A stretch of DNA of 50,439 bases, from positions 1 to 50,439 of the forward strand of contig CACIZC010000009.1 of assembly GCA_902591045.1 (NCBI GenBank). The letters are read 5' to 3'. Each line of letters begins with the position of its first letter. Within the stretch, counting starts at the first letter, position 1. Origin of the DNA: an uncultured Pelagibacteraceae bacterium. GTDB lineage: Bacteria > Pseudomonadota > Alphaproteobacteria > Pelagibacterales > Pelagibacteraceae. The position numbers and the translations under genes were made by a program. Below are positions 15,964 through 24,528 of this stretch, one piece after another. The notes under the pieces were generated by a model. The model made no database searches. It was not told the DNA's origin and saw only the letters and a list, made by a program, of their open reading frames with translations.

Positions 15964-16980
15964 TTAGCCGTCAATTTTCTTAATGATTTGTCTTGCTCTT
16001 TTCAGAACACCAGCACCATCAAGTCCTTTGCCTTTCATTTCGGCTAACCAATCTTTTTCGATAGGTTTTAATATTCTCTTATACTTTGAAATAACCGCAG
16101 GAGACGCAACTGCAATTTCGTGTCCTGACGTACCAGCAACAACTTTTTTCATTTTTGCATTTTGTCTATCAATTAAATCTGCAGCCCAAGCGCTAAAAGC
16201 ATGACCGCTGTTGTTGTCTATACATTTTTTTCCAACAGCATCTAAACTTTTGTACTTGTCTTTATTCATAATCAAACCGAATGTAGCATTCGTGATGTTT
16301 ACTTCAGTGTGATATTTGGTTACTTCGAATAATTTAAACGAACCAACCGCTGTATAAGGAAAAGGAGTTCCATCTAGTACTCCTTTATTAAGAGCTTCAT
16401 AAGTACCAGGAGCAGGAACTTTAACTCCAGTAGCGCCTAGTTTCTTAAGAATTGTACCAGCTATTTTGCTAGGTACTCTCATTTTTAAACCTTTTAAGTC
16501 AGATGGATCCATAACTTTTTTATTCTTCATATGGAATTGATACGCAGGATTAGAATGTAATCCAATTAGATGAATGCCTGACATTTCTTTATCAAGGTAT
16601 CCTTCTTCATATAAAGTATTTAAAGCTGTAGAACCTGCCTTAGATGTTCTTGTAAGGAACGGTAATTCGATAACTGAACTTAAAGGAAACTGTCCTCCAA
16701 TGTAACCGAGAACGGTCCATGAAATGTCTGCAACTCCTTTTGTTACGATATCGTATTGTTTAGGTGGACTACCTAAAACACCGCCGGCATACATTTTAAC
16801 ATTAACTTTTCCAGCAGCACATTTATTAACTTTTTCAGCCCACGCTCCAAGAATCTTGCTAGCGATAAAAGCTTTTGGTGGTTCAAAAGTTGCTAATTTA
16901 AGTTCAGTCGCAGATACTGAGCTGATCAAACTTAAAGAGAAAACTCCGAACAAAAAACCAATTAGTTTTTTCTTAATCAT
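15964..16980 (-). CDS. TRAP transporter substrate-binding protein (DctP family)
   Basis: Periplasmic receptor of a tripartite ATP-independent transporter. The 338-residue form starts at the ATG at 16980, directly after a strong GGGGGAAAAA Shine-Dalgarno; a TTG four codons earlier lies inside that site. A signal peptide (KKKLIGFLFGVFSLSLISSVSA) precedes the mature start TELKLATFEP. The DctP family pattern GLKMRVPSKIAGTILKKLGA is near residue 165-185, including the Arg that usually binds the ligand carboxylate. The membrane subunits dctQ and dctM are encoded rightward just beyond the FAH gene. The ligand is likely an organic acid; context suggests an aromatic one. Confidence 0.92.
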   Translation of the reverse strand: MIKKKLIGFLFGVFSLSLISSVSATELKLATFEPPKAFIASKILGAWAEKVNKCAAGKVNVKMYAGGVLGSPPKQYDIVTKGVADISWTVLGYIGGQFPLSSVIELPFLTRTSKAGSTALNTLYEEGYLDKEMSGIHLIGLHSNPAYQFHMKNKKVMDPSDLKGLKMRVPSKIAGTILKKLGATGVKVPAPGTYEALNKGVLDGTPFPYTAVGSFKLFEVTKYHTEVNITNATFGLIMNKDKYKSLDAVGKKCIDNNSGHAFSAWAADLIDRQNAKMKKVVAGTSGHEIAVASPAVISKYKRILKPIEKDWLAEMKGKGLDGAGVLKRARQIIKKIDG

Positions 16981-17027
16981 TTTTTCCCCCAAATAAATTA
17001 ATTTATTGTTTTAGCTTAGCGTTAAAT

Positions 17028-17879
17028 TTAGATTTTTTCATCCTTAATTATGTTTGAAAGTACACCAATTTCTGAGATTTCTACCTCAACTTGGTCTCCT
17101 TCTTTCATAAAAACAGGAGGTTTTCTCTTAAAACCAACTCCGCCTGGAGTTCCTGTAACTAAAACATCACCTGCTCGCCATGGAATAGCTTTGGAAATAT
17201 ATGAAATAAGAGTTGGAATATCAAAAATAAGTTGGCTTAGTTTTGCTTGTTGCATAACTTTTCCATTTAGTCGAGTTTGAATTGATAGTTTTGTATAGTC
17301 AGAAATATTTTCTGCTAAAACCATATGAGGACCAAAGCTTCCTGTCTTCTCGAAATTTTTTCCCATACCAAATTGCCTTGTATGTTGCTGCCAATCTCTA
17401 ACTGTGCTTTCGTTGTAACAAGAGTATCCCACGATATGCTTTAAAGCATCTTCAGGTTTTATATGTTTGCCAGCTTCCCCCATTATTACAGCCATTTCGC
17501 ACTCGTAATCTAAACTTGTTGAAACTTTTGGTCTTTGTATGGGTTGTTTATGTGCGGTCTGACTTTCAGGAACACGAAGAAATATAACTGGATTTTGTTC
17601 AACAGTTCGGCCGGTTTCTTTAACATGTTCACTATAATTTAAACCAACACAAATAATTTTACCTGGATTTGGTATGACTGGTAAATATTCAATTTGGTCT
17701 AAACTTATATTTCCTGGATTTTTTTTTGCATATTCTCTTGCTTCTCGAATTCCTTTGTTTGAAATAAGTTCTTTTAAGGTATTAGCCCCTTTTATTTTGC
17801 CCGTAAGATCTGTTAGGTTTTTATCATCAGAAATCCCAAATTTAGCCTGGCCTTTCTGTAAAAAAGAAACAAATTTCAT
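17028..17879 (-). CDS. Fumarylacetoacetate hydrolase (FAH) family protein
   Basis: A 283-residue protein with a short N-terminal domain and the FAH catalytic fold from about residue 70 (NPGKIICVGLNYSEHVKE). Acidic metal ligands are visible in LDYECEMAVIMGE (E126, E128). The third ligand position, usually Asp in an NDVS-type motif, reads CYNESTVRDW here, so it would be E157. GDVLVTGTPGGVGFKRKPP is the conserved C-terminal block. Family members hydrate, hydrolyse or decarboxylate ring-fission products. Encoded just upstream of the TRAP receptor, extradiol dioxygenase and hydroxylase, it would act on the product of ring opening. It is divergent from dctQ. Confidence 0.85.
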   Translation of the reverse strand: MKFVSFLQKGQAKFGISDDKNLTDLTGKIKGANTLKELISNKGIREAREYAKKNPGNISLDQIEYLPVIPNPGKIICVGLNYSEHVKETGRTVEQNPVIFLRVPESQTAHKQPIQRPKVSTSLDYECEMAVIMGEAGKHIKPEDALKHIVGYSCYNESTVRDWQQHTRQFGMGKNFEKTGSFGPHMVLAENISDYTKLSIQTRLNGKVMQQAKLSQLIFDIPTLISYISKAIPWRAGDVLVTGTPGGVGFKRKPPVFMKEGDQVEVEISEIGVLSNIIKDEKI

Positions 17880-17932
17880 AATCTATTTTGTGTGCCTTTA
17901 TCTATTAAACTCTGTTAGGCTATATTATTCTT

Positions 17933-18412
17933 ATGCAAATTAAAATAAATAAAATATTTGACTATGCGGCAATTGCATCTGGTTCAATTTTATTTTCTCT
18001 TGCAATATTAACTTTTTGTGATGTATTCGGTAGGCGTTTTTTAAATTCTCCCGTTGCAGGTACAATTGAAATTGTTGAGTTTGGAATAGCTTTGGTTGCC
18101 TTTTTTGCAATGCCAAGAGCTTTCTTTTTAAATGCACACGTTTCCGCTGATTTCATAAAAAATGTATCTATCACAAAGCTACAAACTTTTATTACCACTC
18201 TTCGATTTGTTTTGATGTTGATAATCATGTCTTTTGTAGCTTACGGAACTACTAAAGAAGCTTTTGCTTTTTTCAAAAATAACAGAGTAACTATTGATCT
18301 TGAACTAAGTTTTTATCCATTTTATTTCGCTTCGGCTATAGCAATGTGGCTTAGCGTATTAGCAATAATCCTTTGGTTTTTAAAAGCTATATCAGAAAGA
18401 AATAATCAATGA
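17933..18412 (+). CDS. dctQ: TRAP transporter small membrane subunit (DctQ family)
   Basis: A 159-residue protein with four hydrophobic helices, the standard layout of DctQ. FCDVFGRRFLNSPVAGTIEI near residue 28-47 holds the conserved Arg and the GT-IE segment. It overlaps dctM by 4 bp (ATGA), so the two are translated together. It lies 53 bp from the divergent FAH gene, so both promoters must share that gap. With the DctP protein encoded 1 kb away on the other strand it completes a three-part, cation-driven importer. Confidence 0.9.
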   Translation: MQIKINKIFDYAAIASGSILFSLAILTFCDVFGRRFLNSPVAGTIEIVEFGIALVAFFAMPRAFFLNAHVSADFIKNVSITKLQTFITTLRFVLMLIIMSFVAYGTTKEAFAFFKNNRVTIDLELSFYPFYFASAIAMWLSVLAIILWFLKAISERNNQ

Positions 18413-19719
18413 GTTTAGATCCGATTACTAGTGGGGCATTAGCGTTTGCAACCGTTCTAATCTTGATGGCACTAAATATTCCTATTGGCATTTCGATGCT
18501 GATAGTTGGTTTTACAGGTTTTGGATTTATAGTAGGTTTTGAACAAGCATTTTTTATTCTAGGAACAGCGCCATACGAAGCCGTATCAAAATATAGTCTT
18601 TCCGTCTTACCTTTCTTCGTATTGATGGGTAATCTTGCAAACAGAGCTAACCTTTCAAGAAATTTATATGACGCTGCGTATGCAGTTGTTGGTCATTACA
18701 AAGGTGGCCTTGCGATGTCAACGGTTGGTGCTTGTGCTGGTTTTGGAATGATTTGTGGTTCTTCTATTGCAACAGCAGCTACGATGTCTCAAATGGCTGC
18801 TCCTGAAATGAGAAGACATGGTTATAGTGATGCTTTAATAAGTGGTTCAATTGCATCTGGTGGAACTTTAGGAATTATAATTCCTCCAAGTGTCATTTTG
18901 GTTATTTACGCTTATCTAACTGAGCAGTCTGTTCAAAAACTTTTCTTTGCAGCTTTAATTCCAGGTTTGATCGCAGTTGTTTTATATATGATTGCCATTC
19001 GAGTTTATCTTTTAGTTTATCCTGACCAAGGTGGTTATGGAACTAAGATGCCTCTTAAAGAAAGAATCGCGGCACTTTGGAAAGTGTTTCCAATATTTTT
19101 AATTTTTGCAATCATAATGGGTGGACTTTATCTAGGTTTCTTTACTGCAACGGAAAGTGCGGCTGTTGGAGTAATTTTGGTAATGATTTTTGTTTTTTTA
19201 AGACGTCAATTAACTCTTGAGATGTTAAAGAATTCAGTGTGGGATACAATTAAAACTGTTGGAGCTTTATATCTTATTGTTGTGGGTGCTGCTGTCTTTA
19301 ATGTTTTAATTACAGTAACCCAGTTACCTTTCACAGTTGTTGATTTTATAAATGATTTACAATTAAGTCCTCTCGGAATTATTTTGGTCATTTGTGCAAT
19401 CTATTTAGTTCTTGGAACAGTTATGGATTCGCTTGCGATGTTGTTTTTAACAATACCTGTATTTTATCCAGTTATTGCTGATGCAGGAATTGATCCCATT
19501 TGGTTTGGAATTTTTGCTGTGATTGTTGTTGAGTTTGGTTTGATCTCACCTCCCGTTGGTATGAATTTATTTGTAATTAAAGGTGTTATGCAAAGAACTC
19601 CTCTTCAAACTATTTGGTTTGGAACTGTTCCTTTTTTAGTTACAGATATAATTAGACTTGCTCTTATTATTGCTTTCCCTGCGATATGTTTGTATCTTCC
19701 AAGTCTAATGATGGGTTAG
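18409..19719 (+). CDS. dctM: TRAP transporter large membrane subunit (DctM family)
   Basis: A 436-residue, about twelve-helix protein of the usual family length. ALNIPIGISMLIVG near the N-terminus, SVLPFFVLMGNLANRANL near 65-80, and GGTLGIIIPPSVILVIYAYL near 145-165 are family blocks; LISPPVGMNLFVIKGV recurs as the second repeat near 365-380. This is the ion-coupled translocation subunit of the importer. It is coupled to dctQ by a 4-bp overlap. Its 3' end overlaps the end of a small leftward gene by 4 bp. Confidence 0.94.
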   Translation: MSLDPITSGALAFATVLILMALNIPIGISMLIVGFTGFGFIVGFEQAFFILGTAPYEAVSKYSLSVLPFFVLMGNLANRANLSRNLYDAAYAVVGHYKGGLAMSTVGACAGFGMICGSSIATAATMSQMAAPEMRRHGYSDALISGSIASGGTLGIIIPPSVILVIYAYLTEQSVQKLFFAALIPGLIAVVLYMIAIRVYLLVYPDQGGYGTKMPLKERIAALWKVFPIFLIFAIIMGGLYLGFFTATESAAVGVILVMIFVFLRRQLTLEMLKNSVWDTIKTVGALYLIVVGAAVFNVLITVTQLPFTVVDFINDLQLSPLGIILVICAIYLVLGTVMDSLAMLFLTIPVFYPVIADAGIDPIWFGIFAVIVVEFGLISPPVGMNLFVIKGVMQRTPLQTIWFGTVPFLVTDIIRLALIIAFPAICLYLPSLMMG

Positions 19720-19916
19720 TTTCTTTTATCTTTTATACATTTCATTAGAGCCATTCCTCTTTTCGTTTCATCTTTAATGTTAAGATTTTTAACCATTTTT
19801 TTACATTCCTTTGTATAAATAACATTAGCCTGTCTGTTGTTTGAAATGTATATGGAGAAAATGATAATTATTGAAGCAATTATTATTGAATAAAAAATTT
19901 TATTTTTTGTTTTCAC
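19716..19916 (-). CDS. Small single-pass membrane protein, unknown function
   Basis: A short protein of 66 residues from a GTG at 19916; an in-frame TTG at 19925 would add three residues and overlap the sulfatase gene. It has one hydrophobic helix (IIIASIIIIFSIYI) and a polar C-terminal part with two Cys residues (KECKKM and MKCIKDKR) that would face outside if the N-terminus is inside. It follows the sulfatase gene by 2 bp and is probably cotranscribed. I do not recognise it. Its protein-like composition and tight packing favour a real gene. Confidence 0.5.
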   Translation of the reverse strand: MKTKNKIFYSIIIASIIIIFSIYISNNRQANVIYTKECKKMVKNLNIKDETKRGMALMKCIKDKRN

Positions 19917-19918
19917 GT

Positions 19919-21502
19919 TTACCAAACGCCTATCATTATTCCATCTTCTTTAGTGTAGTCTCTGTCTTTGAGAACAAATTCATCAGTTGCAGCTACTCTA
20001 TTTTTTCTACTAACCAATCTTTGTAAAAGTAATTCTTTCATTTCATCTCTTGTTTTGGAATGTTTCGTTGATTGTCCAAGATCTTTAAATTCGTCTGGAT
20101 CATTCTCTAAATCAAATAATTGAGCTGGAAATCCTTTGTAATAAATGTATTTCCATTTATCTGTTCTTAACATGTAAGCTCTTGCATCTGATGCTCCAAG
20201 CTTAAGTAATTTTCTAGCTTCGTTAAATGAGTAATCAATCTCGCTAAAAACTGAATTTCTCCATTTTTTTATCTTCTCTCCTTTAATAATTGGCATTAAA
20301 GAATTACCTTCTAAACGATGTTTGCTTGCTGGGCTTTCTACAGCATCCAAAAATGTTGGGAGAAGGTCAATTGCCTCTATGAAACGCTTTTCTTTATGTC
20401 CTCTTGTTTTATTTGCTGAATCGCTTGGGTCGTAAATAATCATTGGAACTTTAACGATTTGTTCGTGAAAGAATTCTTTTTCTCCCAGCCAATGATCCCC
20501 ATGATAATCTCCATGGTCCGAAGTAAAAACAATCATCGTATCTTTCATATTTTCAGACTCTTCTAAAAATTTAAACAGTCTTCCTAAGTTATCATCGATT
20601 TGTTTAATTAATCCCATGTAACCTGTAAGCACAGTATTACGTACTTCGTCTCTAGAAAAAGTTTTAGAAACACTTGTTTCTATAAAAGCTTTATATACGG
20701 GATGAGCATTTTCTTTTTGAGATTCACTTCTGTGTACTGGATAAAATTGATTTTGAGAAAACATATTATGATACGGTGCAGGTGCCATGTAAGGCCAGTG
20801 TGGTTTTATATAAGATAAATGTAAGAACCACGGATTGTCTGAGCTTTCTTTTATAAATTCCATTGCTCTATTTGTCATGAATGCGGTTTCAGAATGTTTC
20901 TCAGGAATTCTTGCAGGTTTATTTGAATTTCTTAATTTCCATCCACTTAATATTTCTCCGTTCTTTCCTTCTGCAGAATTTGCCCAAGTATTCCATGGAT
21001 TATCACCATCATATCCAAGTTTATTTAACCATGCATTATAAGACAAAGTTTTTTTTAATTTTTTGATTTGATTATTTGGATGAAGCCCATCGTCTCTTTC
21101 GTAAGGTTCAAAACCTGGTTCGCTAACTATTAAACCAATTTCTGTATCTTTGTTTATACCTAAACGTGCCATACCTTCAGCATCTGGTTTCATATGTGTC
21201 TTGCCAACTATTCCTGTTCTTATTCCCGATTGTCTTAAATAATCACCAATAGTTAATTCGCCGATTGGGAGTGGCACTTGATTCCAGGTAGAACCGTGAC
21301 TGAAAACTGTTCTACCAGTATAATAAGAAGCTCTTGATGGACCGCACACCGGGGATTGGACATAAGCTGACTCAAATAAAATTCCTTTTTTTGAAAGATT
21401 GTCAATGTTTGGAGTTTTTAAATGAGGATGACCATAACAAGATAGATAATCCCATCTTAATTGGTCAGTCATAATAAATAAAATGTTACGAACCTTGCCC
21501 AT
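19919..21502 (-). CDS. Sulfatase, Cys-type (arylsulfatase / phosphonate monoester hydrolase superfamily)
   Basis: A 527-residue alkaline-phosphatase-superfamily enzyme. The formylglycine motif is VCGPSRASYYTGR, with C53 the residue converted to formylglycine; R57 and T62-G63-R64 complete it. N-terminal metal-binding D13-Q14 occurs in IMTDQLRWD, and the second site is VFTSDHGDYHGDHWLGEK in the C-terminal half. There is no signal peptide, so it is cytoplasmic and acts on an imported ester. It needs a formylglycine-generating enzyme, which is not in this window. Choline-sulfatase, arylsulfatase and phosphonate monoester hydrolase cannot be told apart by eye. It sits beside the TRAP/aromatic gene block, converging on dctM. 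Confidence 0.85.
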   Translation of the reverse strand: MGKVRNILFIMTDQLRWDYLSCYGHPHLKTPNIDNLSKKGILFESAYVQSPVCGPSRASYYTGRTVFSHGSTWNQVPLPIGELTIGDYLRQSGIRTGIVGKTHMKPDAEGMARLGINKDTEIGLIVSEPGFEPYERDDGLHPNNQIKKLKKTLSYNAWLNKLGYDGDNPWNTWANSAEGKNGEILSGWKLRNSNKPARIPEKHSETAFMTNRAMEFIKESSDNPWFLHLSYIKPHWPYMAPAPYHNMFSQNQFYPVHRSESQKENAHPVYKAFIETSVSKTFSRDEVRNTVLTGYMGLIKQIDDNLGRLFKFLEESENMKDTMIVFTSDHGDYHGDHWLGEKEFFHEQIVKVPMIIYDPSDSANKTRGHKEKRFIEAIDLLPTFLDAVESPASKHRLEGNSLMPIIKGEKIKKWRNSVFSEIDYSFNEARKLLKLGASDARAYMLRTDKWKYIYYKGFPAQLFDLENDPDEFKDLGQSTKHSKTRDEMKELLLQRLVSRKNRVAATDEFVLKDRDYTKEDGIMIGVW

Positions 21503-21503
21503 A

Positions 21504-22418
21504 TTATTTTATTCCAAATCTTAAACTTTTTTCAATTTTTTTTCCTTCAAGAGTTTTTAATTCAACTTTAACATCTTTATTTAACCTCATATCTTTATTG
21601 TTTTTCCACAAACCAGCTGCTAAGTGTATAATTCCGATTTTTTCATTAGGAAGAAAAGGTTCAACAAATGAATCATTTTTTGTATCATACTTTGGAAGTA
21701 AGTGACTAGTTATCCAATTGCACTTTAGAGGTAAGAATTCAACTTCAACATTGTCATGATAAACAGCAATATTAATTGCTAAACCTTCCGAGCCAAAAAC
21801 TTTTCCTTTTGACAAGGTTTTTTTTAAATTTTTTTGCCAAACTTCCCAACATTTAGAATTTTTTTTCAAGGAAAAAACTCCGATATTTATATGTGGTGCA
21901 AAAGCTAATTTTCTGGAAATACTATCTTCAATGCCTGAAGCTTTAGCGTGTTTATAATTTTGTGACTTTATAATCGCAACCTTTCCCAGCAACCATTTAA
22001 CCTTTGACATTATTCTATAACCTGGTCCTATACTTTGTGTAATTCCAAGTTTTCCATCGTCGCAAGCTCTAAAATAAAGATCTATGGCAGACCAAGAGTG
22101 AACCCAAGCGTCTGAGTCGATCCAAAGATATTTATCAAATTCGGGAAAATAATTTGGTAGGAACGCTCTAGAAACTTGGCTCTTTAACCATTCTTTCCCT
22201 ACAACTTTATACCCGGGAATTTCAATGTCCCAGTTTGCTTTTTTAATTTTATAAACTTTATTTTTTAAAAAATTAATTTGTTTTTCAGATAATCCTGCAT
22301 CCAAAATACATATTGATACATCTTCACTTTCTTTATGAGTTTTAATTGAGTCAATCAATTCATTTAAAAGCTCAAAATAATTAGCATCAGCCATTGTAAC
22401 TATTGCTTTGGACTTCAT
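21504..22418 (-). CDS. Glycosyltransferase, GT-A fold (GT8-like)
   Basis: A 304-residue soluble protein. The nucleotide-sugar metal site is KYLWIDSDAWVHSW, with D101-S-D103 as the DxD. A late HLAAGLWK stretch (near residue 260) is where GT8-like enzymes place a conserved His near the metal. MKSKAIVTMADANYFELL looks like the first strand and helix of the fold. It ends 1 bp before the sulfatase start and lies 13 bp from the GT17-like gene upstream, in a leftward run. Donor and acceptor are unknown; surface glycan work is the likely role. Confidence 0.7.
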   Translation of the reverse strand: MKSKAIVTMADANYFELLNELIDSIKTHKESEDVSICILDAGLSEKQINFLKNKVYKIKKANWDIEIPGYKVVGKEWLKSQVSRAFLPNYFPEFDKYLWIDSDAWVHSWSAIDLYFRACDDGKLGITQSIGPGYRIMSKVKWLLGKVAIIKSQNYKHAKASGIEDSISRKLAFAPHINIGVFSLKKNSKCWEVWQKNLKKTLSKGKVFGSEGLAINIAVYHDNVEVEFLPLKCNWITSHLLPKYDTKNDSFVEPFLPNEKIGIIHLAAGLWKNNKDMRLNKDVKVELKTLEGKKIEKSLRFGIK

Positions 22419-22431
22419 TTAATATTCTCCT

Positions 22432-23322
22432 TCATTCAATCCAATTTTGATATTTTGTTAAATTCTTTTGTATATATTCTGGTAACTCATTATTTTCGGT
22501 TACTATCAATTGTTGTCCACCTTCAAACTTTGATTTTTTCATGTCCGCTGAAAGATTATAAACAGGTTCTTTGTTTTTCATCATTTCCTGGATTTTTTTT
22601 CTTCCTAAAGGATTAATATCGTATTCTCTATGATGTAAATATGAAGTAAGCTTTTTTTCAATATTTTCTGCTGACTTTAAATATGAGAAGTGCCAGCCTC
22701 CATTATCTATAAAACAAATATCATTGTATTTATTTTTTGAAAAGAGAATATCTAGTCTCCATAATGGATATTTCCTATCTTTAATATTTCTTAACCATTG
22801 AGGTGTTTTTAGATTAAGTTTTTTGCATGCTTTTGTACCAAACCAATCAAAAGATTTTAGTTTAAGATTAAATTTATAATAAAATAACTTCTGTTTGAAA
22901 AAAATTAATTTATTTTTTATTTTTTTTAAATTATTTGTTTCTAAATTTGGTATTTCATCTAGATCAGAAATCATAATTATGTCTTCTGGCTCAGCTTTTT
23001 CTACACCCCTGCTTATACAATTTCTCTGAAAATTTTCCCTTTTAGCGGCATTTAAAATGTATTTAGAATTTTTTTCATCATCTGTATCGCCTGAACTTAT
23101 TTTAAGAATATTGTCTGGCTGCTGATCAGCAACTATATATAAAATTTTATCTTTAAATTTTTTATACTTATTAATATCAAATAATAAACTTCTTTTTTCT
23201 CCGCTATGAGTATAGGGGCTTTCAACAATGACAAACTTATCGACATAAGTATTTAAATAGTTTAAACGAAAATCTAAAAGCATTTCTTCATCAAAAAACA
23301 TAAAACAGTCGTAAATTTTCAT
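22432..23322 (-). CDS. Glycosyltransferase family 17-like protein
   Basis: A 296-residue protein with the GT17 pattern. The start MKIYDCFMFFDEEMLLDFRL leads into VDKFVIVESPYTHSG, then RENFQRNCISRG (near 95-106), and the acidic DIIMISDLDEIPN (near 114-126), whose Asp residues should hold the nucleotide sugar. GGWHFSYL near residue 208 is another conserved piece. GT17 was named for the eukaryotic beta-1,4-N-acetylglucosaminyltransferase of N-glycans, with bacterial members of mostly unknown role. The gene overlaps the upstream cyclotransferase gene by 4 bp, so translation is coupled. Confidence 0.8.
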   Translation of the reverse strand: MKIYDCFMFFDEEMLLDFRLNYLNTYVDKFVIVESPYTHSGEKRSLLFDINKYKKFKDKILYIVADQQPDNILKISSGDTDDEKNSKYILNAAKRENFQRNCISRGVEKAEPEDIIMISDLDEIPNLETNNLKKIKNKLIFFKQKLFYYKFNLKLKSFDWFGTKACKKLNLKTPQWLRNIKDRKYPLWRLDILFSKNKYNDICFIDNGGWHFSYLKSAENIEKKLTSYLHHREYDINPLGRKKIQEMMKNKEPVYNLSADMKKSKFEGGQQLIVTENNELPEYIQKNLTKYQNWIE

Positions 23323-23747
23323 CTTACTCTAACTTTGCTTTTTCTTAATAAAATTTTGATATCTAAATCTTTGTAGCCACAATCTTTGTAGCCTTGTATG
23401 ATTAAATTTAAATATCTTTTGCTGGGCGAAATAAACTTCGTTTTTTTTGGCATATAATAAAACATTACTTTTCTTCCTGAGAGTTTAAAGTATTTCTTGA
23501 TATAAACGTTGGGAAAATCTTCATATACATCTAATTTTTTCTCATCCTTCTTGCTTATTTTATATATTGCTCCCAAAACCAAGCTATTTTTTTTTCTTTC
23601 TACATCTGCAACTCCTCCTCCATAATACATGTGTCTAAAATTAATTTTATAACCTCTTAACTTGTGACATCTAATGTACTTAGAATCTTTACATCGTCTT
23701 TTCATTTGTTTTCTGTAAAGATTACTTCCGAAAGCAAAATAAAGCAT
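23319..23747 (-). CDS. Gamma-glutamylcyclotransferase-like (AIG2/GGCT fold) protein
   Basis: A 142-residue protein starting MLYFAFGSNL, the hallmark substrate-binding loop of the fold (residues 2-10). The general base Glu is expected in LDVYEDFPNVYIKK (E76). FRHMYYGGGVADVERKKNSLVLGAIY is the second conserved region. Known members release 5-oxoproline from gamma-glutamyl amines or peptides. It shares one base with the cinA-like gene upstream (23747) and overlaps the GT17 gene downstream by 4 bp, so it belongs to the leftward operon. Its substrate is not predictable. Confidence 0.82.
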   Translation of the reverse strand: MLYFAFGSNLYRKQMKRRCKDSKYIRCHKLRGYKINFRHMYYGGGVADVERKKNSLVLGAIYKISKKDEKKLDVYEDFPNVYIKKYFKLSGRKVMFYYMPKKTKFISPSKRYLNLIIQGYKDCGYKDLDIKILLRKSKVRVR

Positions 23748-24508
23748 TAAGCACCTCTAAAAATTTGTATTTTTTTATTTCTTAACATCTTAATAATAGC
23801 TTTGTGGCAAGATTGTAAGCTAATTTTTTTTTCAGATCTTATAACAATTGAAACACCTATTTTTCCTAGTCTAAAAAAAGGATAGCTACCTATCTCAACA
23901 AATTTTCTGTATTTTTTTTGAATACTTTCCAATTCCCTTGCAATATTGCTTTCGATTGTCTGAATGCTTATTGTTTGACTATAAATTTTAATTCCTGGTT
24001 TTAAATATTTTTTCAAATTTCCGCTCATAGATTTTAGTATTGAGGGAACGCCTGGAAGGCATATAACATTTTTAACAACAAAGCCTGGGGCTGCACTTGA
24101 CGGGTTAAAAACTAACCTGGATCCCTGTGGCATTTTTGCCATTTTTTTTCTTGGATCGTTAAAGTTTTTTTCTCCGTAATATTTTTTTAATATTCTGTAA
24201 GCTTCTTTGTGATAGGTATATTTTTTTTTGAAAGCTTTTGATATTGATCGCGACGTAATATCGTCATGTGTTGGTCCTATTCCACCTGTAGTTAAGACAT
24301 AATCATAGCTTTTACTTAAAGCTAAGACGCTTTTTATTATTTTACTTTCAATATCTGGTACAATTCTAACCTCTGGAACCTTTATTCCTAAACTATTGTT
24401 CAACCACAAGGCTAAATAAGAAACGTTTTTATCTGACGTTCTTCCTGATAAAATTTCATTACCAATAACTAAGATTGCAGCAGTAATTTTTTTACTTTTT
24501 CTTACCAT
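23747..24508 (-). CDS. CinA-type MoaB/MogA domain protein
   Basis: A 253-residue protein equal to the N-terminal half of CinA (competence/damage-inducible protein A). AAILVIGNEILSGRTSDKN at residues 10-28 and YVLTTGGIGPTHDDITSRS near 70-88 are the molybdopterin-binding-fold signatures; VICLPGVPSILKSM near 148-161 is also typical. Full CinA of about 410 residues adds a nicotinamide-nucleotide amidase domain, absent here. Stand-alone proteins of this type have been linked to ADP-ribose pyrophosphatase activity in the family, but the role here is uncertain. It is divergent from sfsA with only 20 bp between them. Confidence 0.85.
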   Translation of the reverse strand: MVRKSKKITAAILVIGNEILSGRTSDKNVSYLALWLNNSLGIKVPEVRIVPDIESKIIKSVLALSKSYDYVLTTGGIGPTHDDITSRSISKAFKKKYTYHKEAYRILKKYYGEKNFNDPRKKMAKMPQGSRLVFNPSSAAPGFVVKNVICLPGVPSILKSMSGNLKKYLKPGIKIYSQTISIQTIESNIARELESIQKKYRKFVEIGSYPFFRLGKIGVSIVIRSEKKISLQSCHKAIIKMLRNKKIQIFRGA

Positions 24509-24528
24509 AATTTGATAATATTAAAAAA

